NCBI GenBank assembly: GCA_002294285.1
Contig: DBFL01000065.1
Coordinates: 13,614-37,099 of the forward strand
Length of the DNA stretch: 23,486 nucleotides
Direction: 5' to 3'
Source of the DNA: Candidatus Neomicrothrix sp. UBA881
Lineage (GTDB): Bacteria; Actinomycetota; Acidimicrobiia; Acidimicrobiales; MedAcidi-G1
Each line of letters starts with the position of its first letter. Position 1 is the stretch's first letter. Position numbers and translations under genes: made by a program. Shown piece by piece: positions 8,553-15,387 of this stretch. The notes below the pieces were generated by a model that was not told the DNA's origin, searched no databases, and saw nothing but the letters and a program-made list of their open reading frames with translations.

Positions 8553-9425
8553 TTAGGCTGAAATATTTTTAAGTCGTTCCGCAAATTTTGAGGCATCAAG
8601 TCGAGAACATAACTCTTCAAAATGCTCTTTTGGACCAGCCCACTCGAGTTCTGAAATATTAGATATTAAAGGAATATCTTTACGTAAAATAGTGAGAGTT
8701 TTATAAAGCTGAGCATTATCGAAATTATTAGATAATGTCTCGGCAAGTTTGGCTGCTCCTCTAACAGAAACATCCCAATCATTTGAATCTAAAGGAATAT
8801 TTTCAATCTTTTCATAATGAGCTAATAAAACAGAAGAAGACTTCGCACCCCACCCTGGAAGTCCAGGTATTCCATCAGCTGAATCACCTACAAGTGCAAG
8901 AAAATCTGGAATAGAATCTGGTTTAACTCCAAATTTTTCTTTTACTCCATTTACGTCATAAATCAATTGCTGTCTTCGATCAAATTGGGCAACACGTCCA
9001 TCTTCAGTAACACACTGTGCTAAATCTTTATCAGGCGAACAGATTAGAACTCTGCTAACTGAAGAATCTTCTCTAGCAATATGAGCTAGAGAAGCAAGAG
9101 CATCATCAGCTTCGAATTCAACCATAGGAAATGTTTTAAATCCAGCTGCTTCAATAAGAGCTTCTACTAGAGGGAATTGAGAAAAAATTTCTGGTGGTGT
9201 TCCTTCGCCTGTTTTGTAACCATCAAATAATTCATTTCTAAATGACTCAATAGTTTGATCAGTTGCAACACCGATGTGAGTAGCACCATCCTCCAACAGT
9301 CGAATTAAAGTCCCGATTACCCCTCTAGTCGCAGCTACTTCGAGACCTTCAGAGGTTTTGTGTGAAGGAACTGCAAAAAAATGACGGAACAATTCATAAG
9401 TTCCATCAACTAAGTGAACTTCCAT
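8553..9425 (-). CDS. Stand-alone 5'-3' exonuclease / flap endonuclease
   Basis: 290 residues with the layout of the 5'-nuclease domain of DNA polymerase I but without a polymerase. Acidic metal-binding positions appear as VDGTYELFRHFF (D7), EFEADDALASLA (about 103-114), SPDKDLAQCV (about 129-138) and VGDSADGIPGLPGWGAKS (about 180-197), the last being the helix-hairpin-helix region that grips duplex DNA. It would remove RNA primers or flaps. Actinobacteria often carry such a protein besides PolA, so I do not infer loss of PolA. It begins six bases after the epimerase stop and is cotranscribed with it, though no functional link is evident. Confidence 0.88.
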   Translation of the reverse strand: MEVHLVDGTYELFRHFFAVPSHKTSEGLEVAATRGVIGTLIRLLEDGATHIGVATDQTIESFRNELFDGYKTGEGTPPEIFSQFPLVEALIEAAGFKTFPMVEFEADDALASLAHIAREDSSVSRVLICSPDKDLAQCVTEDGRVAQFDRRQQLIYDVNGVKEKFGVKPDSIPDFLALVGDSADGIPGLPGWGAKSSSVLLAHYEKIENIPLDSNDWDVSVRGAAKLAETLSNNFDNAQLYKTLTILRKDIPLISNISELEWAGPKEHFEELCSRLDASKFAERLKNISA

Positions 9426-9431
9426 AGCTTT

Positions 9432-9845
9432 CTATTCTTCAGGATTCTCTTGTACCAACTCAATCAAAGTTCCAAAAGACCCTTTTGGATGTATAAAGGC
9501 AACAGTTGTGCCTCTTGAACCAGGTCTTGGTTCTTGATCAATGGCTTTACCACCTGCAGCCACAAGACTATCTAGAGCTTTCTGGCAATTTTCGACTCGA
9601 TACCCAATGTGGTGGATTCCTTCTCCTCTTTTTTCTAAAAAAATAGATATAGGTGAATCAGGACTTGTTCCAGTAGTTAACTGGATGTAGGACTCTCCAA
9701 CTCGAATTAGTGCCTCTTCTACAGCGTCTTTTTCTACATTTTCACGATGACACACTTCAGCACCAAATGCTTTTCCGTAGTATTCAATTGCTGCTTCTAG
9801 ATCATGTACTGCTATTGCTACATGGTCAATCTGATTTAGTATCAC
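9432..9845 (-). CDS. mce: Methylmalonyl-CoA epimerase
   Basis: Interconverts the (2S) and (2R) epimers of methylmalonyl-CoA so the mutase can make succinyl-CoA; it works after PccB in propionate assimilation. With the GTG start chosen here it has 137 residues. This start gives M-ILNQIDHVAIAV, the usual N-terminus of the family, and is preceded by GGAG ten bases upstream. An ATG 14 codons earlier (9887) would add a non-conserved extension and lacks a ribosome binding site, but cannot be excluded. Metal ligands expected for the vicinal-oxygen-chelate fold are visible: H8, Q55, H79 and E129. It heads a two-gene unit with the exonuclease. Methylmalonyl-CoA mutase is not in the window. Confidence 0.92.
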   Translation of the reverse strand: MILNQIDHVAIAVHDLEAAIEYYGKAFGAEVCHRENVEKDAVEEALIRVGESYIQLTTGTSPDSPISIFLEKRGEGIHHIGYRVENCQKALDSLVAAGGKAIDQEPRPGSRGTTVAFIHPKGSFGTLIELVQENPEE

Positions 9846-9908
9846 TTTTTTATTTCTCCATTCAGTCGTTACGCATTCTTTCGACATTTAAAGACATCTG
9901 TAACAAAT

Positions 9909-9937
9909 TTGTCATATTTTCGTAAATCTTGTAATGT
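9909..9937 (+). promoter_or_regulatory. Sigma-70-like promoter for a candidate plus-strand small RNA
   Basis: TTGTCA (9909-9914), a 17-base spacer and TAATGT (9932-9937) form a good vegetative-type promoter on the plus strand, in the gap between mce and recR, where no plus-strand gene begins. Predicted initiation is near 9944-9946, just before a hairpin and a strong terminator. The minus-strand mce promoter must lie in the same gap. Confidence 0.4.
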
Positions 9938-9944
9938 AATTGTA

Positions 9945-10024
9945 AAGTGTTGGGATACTCCCTCCACCCAACTTTAAAACGCCTGCAGCCGGCTTGCTCC
10001 GCTGGCTGTAGGCGTTTATTTTAT
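9945..10024 (+). ncRNA. Candidate small RNA with two hairpins and a C-rich loop
   Basis: A predicted transcript of about 80 nt runs from the promoter at 9909-9937 to the terminator at 9979-10015. Hairpin 1 pairs GTTGGG (9949-9954) with CCCAAC (9967-9972) around the 12-base loop ATACTCCCTCCA. Hairpin 2 is the 15-bp terminator stem. The exposed CTCCCTCC is complementary to purine-rich ribosome binding sites. This two-hairpin, C-rich-loop plan resembles the actinobacterial 6C RNA, but the six-cytosine runs that define that family are absent. No open reading frame of note lies inside. Confidence 0.4.
9979..10015. terminator. Strong bidirectional terminator, serving recR (minus) and the candidate small RNA (plus)
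   Basis: ACGCCTGCAGCCGGC (9979-9993) pairs with GCTGGCTGTAGGCGT (10001-10015), a 15-bp stem with two G-T pairs and a 7-base loop. On the plus strand it is followed by a T-rich run (TTATTTTA). On the minus strand, where it lies six bases beyond the recR stop codon, it is followed by GTTTTAAAG. It closes the dnaX-recR unit. Confidence 0.85.
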
Positions 10025-10635
10025 GTCTCTTTACCTTCTTCAATAACAGGATGCCGTCCTAAAAACGCTCTCCCTAAAGTCAATTCATCTGCATATTCCA
10101 AATCGCCTCCGACAGGTAAACCACTAGCAATTTTTGTAACTTCTACTCCCAAAGGCTTCAATAAACGAGATATATATATGGCAGTAGCTTCGCCTTCAAT
10201 ATTCGGATTCATTGCAATAACAACTTCTTCAATTCGTTCAGGCTCAATTCTTCTAAGAAGTTCAGCAACTTTCAACTGTTCAGGTCCTATCCCATCAATA
10301 GGACTTATAGATCCACCTAAAACGTGATACCGACCTTTAAATTCAGAGGTCTTTTCCAGAGCAACAATATCTTTTGGTTCTTCCACAACACAAAGCATCC
10401 CGTTTTTTCGCTGATCATCTTTACAAACAGGACATAAATCTTCTTCAGAAATATTGAAACAAGCATCACAAAATCTAACTTTTTCTTTCATAAGTGAAAT
10501 CGAATTGGTTAAACGGTCTATATCTTCAACAGGAAGTCTCATCAAATGAAACGTGATTCTCTGAGCTGATTTAGGTCCTATGCCTGGCAATCGACCCAAA
10601 GCGTCAATTACTTCCTCAACAGCATCAATGTACAT
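10021..10635 (-). CDS. recR: Recombination protein RecR
   Basis: The 204-residue protein binds DNA as part of the RecFOR pathway, which loads RecA on gapped DNA. Domains in order: helix-hairpin-helix LGRLPGIGPKSAQRI (13-27), a four-cysteine zinc site C56-x2-C59-x8-C68-x2-C71, then a Toprim domain starting at LCVVEEPKDI (about 81-90) and a C-terminal Walker-like tail. Length and order are standard. It begins 24 bases after dnaX and is surely cotranscribed with it. In many bacteria a small ybaB/ebfC gene sits between dnaX and recR; here it is absent from the locus. Confidence 0.96.
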   Translation of the reverse strand: MYIDAVEEVIDALGRLPGIGPKSAQRITFHLMRLPVEDIDRLTNSISLMKEKVRFCDACFNISEEDLCPVCKDDQRKNGMLCVVEEPKDIVALEKTSEFKGRYHVLGGSISPIDGIGPEQLKVAELLRRIEPERIEEVVIAMNPNIEGEATAIYISRLLKPLGVEVTKIASGLPVGGDLEYADELTLGRAFLGRHPVIEEGKET

Positions 10636-10659
10636 AAAAATCTCATTTCTTAAATATTG

Positions 10660-12342
10660 CTACTCTGATTCAACTATTTCTGCACCTGGGAAAGCTTGAG
10701 CGATTCTTTCAACAGCTGAACCAGCATTCGCATCTGCTTCAACTAGTTCATCTGGATTAAAACTTTCATCGATTTTTGCAGGCGCTGGTGGCTTTGAAGG
10801 ATTCGGTGGAGAAATTGATGAAAGTGACACATCATCAACGGAAAGTAAAACAGGTAAAGAAACACCGAACGTATTTTTAATCGCAGTTTCTACCTCGCCT
10901 ACTAGCTCTTGACAACGTCGAAGATGTGGTTCATTAGGTAGTGAAATTGTGACACCATTTTCATCAGAAACTAAAGGCTTAGCCGCTGAAAATCTTGCTC
11001 GTGCTTTTTTTGAAAGTTTAGGCAACAAATCTTCTGACCATGAATCAATAATTTGCTGCGTAGTGGGGAGATCTGTTGTTTTGCGATCACTTTTTTGCAT
11101 ATTTTCTGAGTCTTCAGACTTTTTTATGTCCTGAGAATCTGAAATTAATTTGATTTCTTCAGACGAACTATTTGTCTCAGTATTAGCCAAACCACGTTTA
11201 TCTTTTTTGTTGTTTACTTCATCAGTCGAATTGACAAGTGCAAGCATTTTTTCTAAATGTGCGACACGCGACTCTAATACATCAATAGAAGAAGAATCGG
11301 CAGAAGTTTGATCTCTTGTCATTTTGACAAGAGCAACTTCAAGATCTATGCGAGGGTCTGGCGCTCGTCTCATTTCTACAAGTGCAACTCCAAGTATTTC
11401 TAATGAGCGTGTAATTAAAGAAGGAGTAACCTTTTCAACAAAATTTTCAGTTTTTTTCCTCTCCAAATCAGTTAAACCCTCTAAAGGCACACCCATAGAA
11501 AATAAGAAAGCTTCCCTTAGAGCAGATAACAAACTTTCTCCAATAATTCTTGGTTCTCTACCTTCTGAGATCTGATTATTAACTGCTCTAAGTGTGTTTT
11601 CAACATCTTTTTCAGCTATCCCTTTTAATAAATCCTCTAAGGAGTTGGTATAACTGTTTGAACCACCTGCAACTATTTTGTCAAGTGCAGAAAGAGCATC
11701 ACGTGCTGAACCTTTAGCTTCGCGAACCGCTTGATTTAAAGCCTCGTCATCAACTTCTAAACCTGCATCATTCGAAACTTCTTCAATTAAATCGCGGAGC
11801 TTTTCAGTTGGTAGCAGATTTAGTTCTAAATGTTGCGACCTGCTTCTTATGGTTTCTACAACTTTATGTGGTTCAGTCGTAGCCATAACAAAAATAACGT
11901 GATCCGGTGGTTCTTCTAATGTTTTTAATAATGCGTTTTCAGCCCCGGAAGTTAACATGTGCACTTCGTCTAATAGGTAAACCTTCGTTCTACCCGGCGT
12001 ACCTAAAGCAACTTTGGACAACAAGTCACGGATATCGTCAACTTTATTATTTGAAGCTGCATCAAGCTCGTGTAAATCAAATGACGTACCTTTTTCAATA
12101 GACAAACACGAATCACATTCACAACAAGGTTCCCCTTCTTTTGTGTTTTCACAATTCAATGCCTTTGCAAGAATCCGAGCAGCTGTTGTTTTTCCAGTAC
12201 CTCTAGGTCCGCTTAAGAGATAAGCATGAAAAACCCGGTTCTGTTTTATCGCGTTTTGCAAAGCAGCAACTACATGACTCTGACCTTTCATGTCTGCAAA
12301 ACAACGAGGTCTATATCTACGGTAAAGAGATGTAACTTCCAT
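10660..12342 (-). CDS. dnaX: DNA polymerase III subunits gamma/tau
   Basis: The clamp-loader ATPase of the replicase, 560 residues. Walker A GPRGTGKTT (45-53), a zinc site C64-x8-C73-x2-C76-x2-C79, Walker B LLDEVHML (123-130) and the sensor segment TTEPHKV (about 155) are all present. Domain III ends near residue 345. A low-complexity S/E/D/K linker (about 345-425) follows, then a folded C-terminal segment (TTQQIIDSWSEDLLPKL onward) that in tau contacts the polymerase. An A6 run at codons 416-418 followed by a TGA in the -1 frame could allow a shorter gamma form of about 418 residues (see findings). TAGGCT lies eight bases before the ATG; no Shine-Dalgarno sequence is seen. It is the first gene of the dnaX-recR unit. 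Confidence 0.95.
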   Translation of the reverse strand: MEVTSLYRRYRPRCFADMKGQSHVVAALQNAIKQNRVFHAYLLSGPRGTGKTTAARILAKALNCENTKEGEPCCECDSCLSIEKGTSFDLHELDAASNNKVDDIRDLLSKVALGTPGRTKVYLLDEVHMLTSGAENALLKTLEEPPDHVIFVMATTEPHKVVETIRSRSQHLELNLLPTEKLRDLIEEVSNDAGLEVDDEALNQAVREAKGSARDALSALDKIVAGGSNSYTNSLEDLLKGIAEKDVENTLRAVNNQISEGREPRIIGESLLSALREAFLFSMGVPLEGLTDLERKKTENFVEKVTPSLITRSLEILGVALVEMRRAPDPRIDLEVALVKMTRDQTSADSSSIDVLESRVAHLEKMLALVNSTDEVNNKKDKRGLANTETNSSSEEIKLISDSQDIKKSEDSENMQKSDRKTTDLPTTQQIIDSWSEDLLPKLSKKARARFSAAKPLVSDENGVTISLPNEPHLRRCQELVGEVETAIKNTFGVSLPVLLSVDDVSLSSISPPNPSKPPAPAKIDESFNPDELVEADANAGSAVERIAQAFPGAEIVESE

Positions 12343-12418
12343 CTAACTAAAGCCTAGTGCTAGACAGTCGCTTCGTAAAAACGCGATCGAGAAACATAAA
12401 ATCAATTCACTTTCAATT

Positions 12419-12508
12419 TGGAGGAAGGTATGGGATTCGAACCCATGGTGACCCGGAGGCCACATCACCTTTCCAAGGTGACCGAATCGTCCACTCTCGC
12501 AACCTTCC
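12419..12508 (-). tRNA. tRNA-Ser (anticodon GGA), CCA encoded
   Basis: A class II tRNA with a long variable arm. The acceptor stem pairs GGAAGGT (12508-12502) with ACCTTCC (12429-12423), the anticodon stem TCACC/GGTGA encloses the loop TTGGAAA, giving anticodon GGA, and the T arm is ATGGG-TTCGAAT-CCCAT. The 3' CCA is encoded (12421-12419). It reads UCU and UCC. The base before CCA (position 73, plus 12422) is T in DNA, i.e. U73, where bacterial tRNA-Ser normally has G73. It lies 76 bases upstream of dnaX on the same strand. Confidence 0.93.
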
Positions 12509-12620
12509 AAGATTCAAAAGAGTCTCCAATTAAGGATACCGTCGTCTTTTTGCGCGATTAAAACTTTTTTCTTAAAAGAGTTTCGAAGTAAAAATTGTAA
12601 AAATGGTCTATCGTGCGCAT

Positions 12621-13070
12621 ATGACTAATGATGAATTAATGGATCTTGCGATTAAAGAGGCCGTTATTGCAAAAGAGGCTGGAGAGGTGCCAATAGGTGC
12701 AGTTATAGAAATTGATGGGCGAATCATTGCCAGTCGCCATAATCAAAGAGAAGCATTGCATGATCCAACCGCACACGCAGAAATCCTAGTTTTACAAGAT
12801 GCTGCAAAGTTAGAGCAAAATTGGCGTCTAGAAAAAGCAACACTGATAGTTACTTTGGAACCTTGCCCTATGTGCGCTGGAGCTATTTGGGCATCTCGTG
12901 TAAATAAAGTTATTTGGGGAGCTCCAAATATAGAAGCTGGGTCTTTAGGTACTCTTTATAATTTTGGGGTAGACCCACGTTTGAATCATCAGACAGAAAT
13001 TATTGGAGGCATTAAATCATCTGAATGTTCAAAACTTATAAGTGATTTCTTCGAAGTTAATCGCCAGTAA
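12621..13070 (+). CDS. tadA: tRNA-specific adenosine deaminase
   Basis: Deaminates the wobble adenosine of tRNA-Arg(ACG) to inosine. With the start chosen here it has 149 residues. The zinc site is complete: H52-A-E54 (proton shuttle glutamate) and P-C82-P-M-C85. The end, SKLISDFFEVNRQ, matches the usual C-terminal helix. An earlier in-frame ATG at 12603 would add VYRAH-type residues with no family counterpart. At 12621, MTNDELMDLA aligns with the first helix of E. coli TadA, and TATCGT lies six bases before it, which would suit leaderless transcription. Neither has a Shine-Dalgarno sequence. It stands between two tRNA-Ser genes. Confidence 0.95.
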   Translation: MTNDELMDLAIKEAVIAKEAGEVPIGAVIEIDGRIIASRHNQREALHDPTAHAEILVLQDAAKLEQNWRLEKATLIVTLEPCPMCAGAIWASRVNKVIWGAPNIEAGSLGTLYNFGVDPRLNHQTEIIGGIKSSECSKLISDFFEVNRQ

Positions 13071-13109
13071 CTTTGATTTAACAACACCCGAGTACCATAA
13101 ATTTGTTAT

Positions 13110-13199
13110 GGAAGGTTGCCAGAGCGGACGAATGGGGCGGCCTCGAAAGCCGTTGTGGCCTCCGGGTCACCGTGGGTTCGAATCCCACACCTTCCGCCA
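13110..13199 (+). tRNA. tRNA-Ser (anticodon CGA), CCA encoded
   Basis: Acceptor stem GGAAGGT (13110-13116) with ACCTTCC (13189-13195), then discriminator G and encoded CCA. The anticodon stem GCGGC/GCCGT encloses CTCGAAA, giving anticodon CGA (reads UCG). The long variable arm and T arm are almost identical to those of the nearby tRNA-Ser(GGA). It runs in the direction of tadA and its 3' end lies three bases from the stop codon of the convergent SDR gene. Confidence 0.94.
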
Positions 13200-13202
13200 G
13201 TT

Positions 13203-14093
13203 TCAAACGCCCATCTCGTGATGTGGTGGAACTTCAAAGCGTCCTATTGCATCAGCTCTACGGTGAAGCAATTCAATAGTTTCATCTAGATCTTTGGCAA
13301 TGATGTATTGTCGCCTAACAACACACTCAACTACGAATCTACCCAAAGCATCAAGGTCAGCGACCTTTACTTCACGTCCGGATTTTTCAAGCATATTTTT
13401 TAACTCTTCAAAACTCATAGGCTTTCGCTTACTTGGATTTTTAACTCTTTCCAGTTCACTTGGTCTATTTCTTTGGGAGTTGAACAGTCCTGTATTCATG
13501 AGACCGCCCGATGGGTAAAAAATAGAAGCACCTATATCTCTACCTTCTAAAAGGAGTTGATGATGCAGAGCCTCAGTAAAACAACTAACGGCGGCTTTGC
13601 TAGAGGCATAAACAGAAGCCATCGGAACTGGTGCAAAGCCACCATCACCTGAAGACGTATTAATAACATGGCCTGGCTGACCTGATTTAAGCATTCGAGG
13701 AATAAAAGACATTACTCCATTTGACATTCCGAAAACATTTACTCCAAAACACCATTTCCAATCATTTGGTTCGTGTTCCCATGCCTTCCCACCGCCCCCA
13801 GAACCTACCCCTGCGTTATTAAACAATAAAGTGCACTTATCAAAAGTTGAAAAAACATAATCTGCTAATGCTTCAACCGAATCGGGGTCACTTACATCAG
13901 TTATACAACCATGGACTTCACCAAAATCCGACAACTCTTCTACTGTTGAGTCAAGTACAGATTGTTCAATATCGGCAATGATTACTATCATTTCTTTTTC
14001 GAGAAGAGCTTTTACAATCCCTTTTCCTATTCCATTTGCCCCACCTGTAACAACAGCTGTTCCATTTGTTAGTTCTAATGGTTTTAACGTCAT
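13203..14093 (-). CDS. Short-chain dehydrogenase/reductase
   Basis: An NAD(P)-dependent oxidoreductase of the classical SDR type, 296 residues with the start chosen. Features are the cofactor loop TGGANGIG (about 17-24), the acidic D of IIADIE at the end of strand 2, which tends to favour NAD over NADP, the NNAG motif near 90, the catalytic serine of NTSSGDGG and Y-x3-K in YASSKAA. I chose the ATG that overlaps the preceding amidohydrolase stop as ATGA; an ATG 13 codons earlier (14132) overlaps it by 43 bases and adds residues before the first strand. It is the last gene of the acetoacetate-decarboxylase-like operon. Substrate unknown. Confidence 0.88.
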   Translation of the reverse strand: MTLKPLELTNGTAVVTGGANGIGKGIVKALLEKEMIVIIADIEQSVLDSTVEELSDFGEVHGCITDVSDPDSVEALADYVFSTFDKCTLLFNNAGVGSGGGGKAWEHEPNDWKWCFGVNVFGMSNGVMSFIPRMLKSGQPGHVINTSSGDGGFAPVPMASVYASSKAAVSCFTEALHHQLLLEGRDIGASIFYPSGGLMNTGLFNSQRNRPSELERVKNPSKRKPMSFEELKNMLEKSGREVKVADLDALGRFVVECVVRRQYIIAKDLDETIELLHRRADAIGRFEVPPHHEMGV

Positions 14094-15379
14094 ACTTTTT
14101 GCACTTGATTCAACGGGTTCATACCAGGACAACCTTTCGCATCTTCAGCTATTTCTGAATAATTGATTGGTGTTGAAACCTCAGCTTTTGTAGGACAAAC
14201 TTTTTTTGCTAAAGGCTTCAGAGTTTCAACATCAAACTTATACAAACGAGCTGCATTATTAGTCAAAATTTGTGTTGCTTCGTCTTCTGAAAAATCAGCA
14301 AAAGTTAGACGAAGATGTTCGCGAGTATATGGATATGAACCTTCAGTATGGGGATAATCAGAACCCCACATTATTTTTTCTATACCAATTTCCTTACACA
14401 AATGAGCTTCAGTTGGTCTCAAAAAACTTGCCCCTATATGGCATTGCCTTTGCCAGTATTCACTTGGTTTCAGAGATAGTTGTTCTACAGCCATTCCTCC
14501 AAAAATTGTTTCCGACCCATATTTTCCAAATTTCATTCGTTCATAGAATGAGTCGAGTTTTTCCAGCGTGTCAGGTAACCATGCAGTACCAGTTTCGGTA
14601 TTAACAAATTGCAAACTCGGATTTCGTTCAAAAACTCCGCTGAACATTAAATGCCAAAGAGCTCTTTGACTCCACCAAGTTACTTCGATCATAAAAACAG
14701 CTAATGAAGCCGGAAAATATGATCCGAAATCAGGTGTTGCTCCTCCTGCATGGTGATTTAGCGGCATCTCAAAATCTGCTGCAGCCGACCATATTGGGTC
14801 GTAACTTGGCGAATATAAAGGCTCAAAAGGGGAATCTGGAGGTGCCCCTGGAACCAACACCCCTCCTCTTAAGCCATTATTAGCCGCCCATTCAATTTCT
14901 TCTACGGAACCTTCAACATCACCCAAAAAAATCTGTGCCACTCCTGCACGTCTTTCCGGCGCTTCAGAAACAAAATCTGCTAACCACCTGTTATGTGCTC
15001 TTAGCCCTGCCCACCTTTTCTCAAAATCATCGCTGTAGGGAGGTGCTTCAAATGGACTAGCAGCCGGCGGCGCAAAAGGTGGCGTAGTGTTGGGAAATAA
15101 TACCGTTGCTACAACGCCATCTTCCTCTTGTTCTTTTAAACGTCGAGAGCTTGAAAAATTCCGATCTGCATCAAGTTCAGGATCTCCACCTATTCCAACA
15201 TTTCTGGGGGACTTTTCTAAGCCTGCATATAATTCATCCATTTTGACTTGATCAGCCTCAATAACATCTGCCCATTCATCAAATTCATCGTGATATTTTG
15301 TCTCAAGGTAATCTTTGTATTGACGTAGATCTGCGCCACAATGACTATCAGCTGAAATAATTACATGATGTTCATCCAT
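14090..15379 (-). CDS. Amidohydrolase-2 family metal-dependent enzyme (1)
   Basis: 429 residues in the amidohydrolase-2 TIM-barrel family, whose members hydrolyse or decarboxylate ring acids (the ACMSD / gamma-resorcylate decarboxylase group). The first-strand metal motif is D11-S-H13 instead of the H-x-H of ACMSD; a mid-barrel histidine pair lies in NHHAGG (about 208-212), and the C-terminal WGSDYPHTEGSYP (about 338-350) carries the metal-binding aspartate. Catalysis is therefore plausible, but the substrate is unknown. It is clearly paralogous to the next gene upstream (D-x-H, HNRWL, WGxDYPHxEGSxP in both) and overlaps the SDR gene by four bases. A GGAT precedes the start. Confidence 0.88.
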   Translation of the reverse strand: MDEHHVIISADSHCGADLRQYKDYLETKYHDEFDEWADVIEADQVKMDELYAGLEKSPRNVGIGGDPELDADRNFSSSRRLKEQEEDGVVATVLFPNTTPPFAPPAASPFEAPPYSDDFEKRWAGLRAHNRWLADFVSEAPERRAGVAQIFLGDVEGSVEEIEWAANNGLRGGVLVPGAPPDSPFEPLYSPSYDPIWSAAADFEMPLNHHAGGATPDFGSYFPASLAVFMIEVTWWSQRALWHLMFSGVFERNPSLQFVNTETGTAWLPDTLEKLDSFYERMKFGKYGSETIFGGMAVEQLSLKPSEYWQRQCHIGASFLRPTEAHLCKEIGIEKIMWGSDYPHTEGSYPYTREHLRLTFADFSEDEATQILTNNAARLYKFDVETLKPLAKKVCPTKAEVSTPINYSEIAEDAKGCPGMNPLNQVQKV

Positions 15380-15387
15380 AGAAATCC

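Noticed and set aside
9945..10024. Naming the small RNA candidate as 6C RNA
   Set aside because: The loops are C-rich but do not contain the six-cytosine runs that define that family; I only call it similar in plan.
9947..10327. A 126-codon open frame on the plus strand across the recR 3' end
   Set aside because: It starts at a TTG inside the candidate small RNA, runs antisense through recR's conserved codons and looks like no protein; it is a reading-frame shadow.
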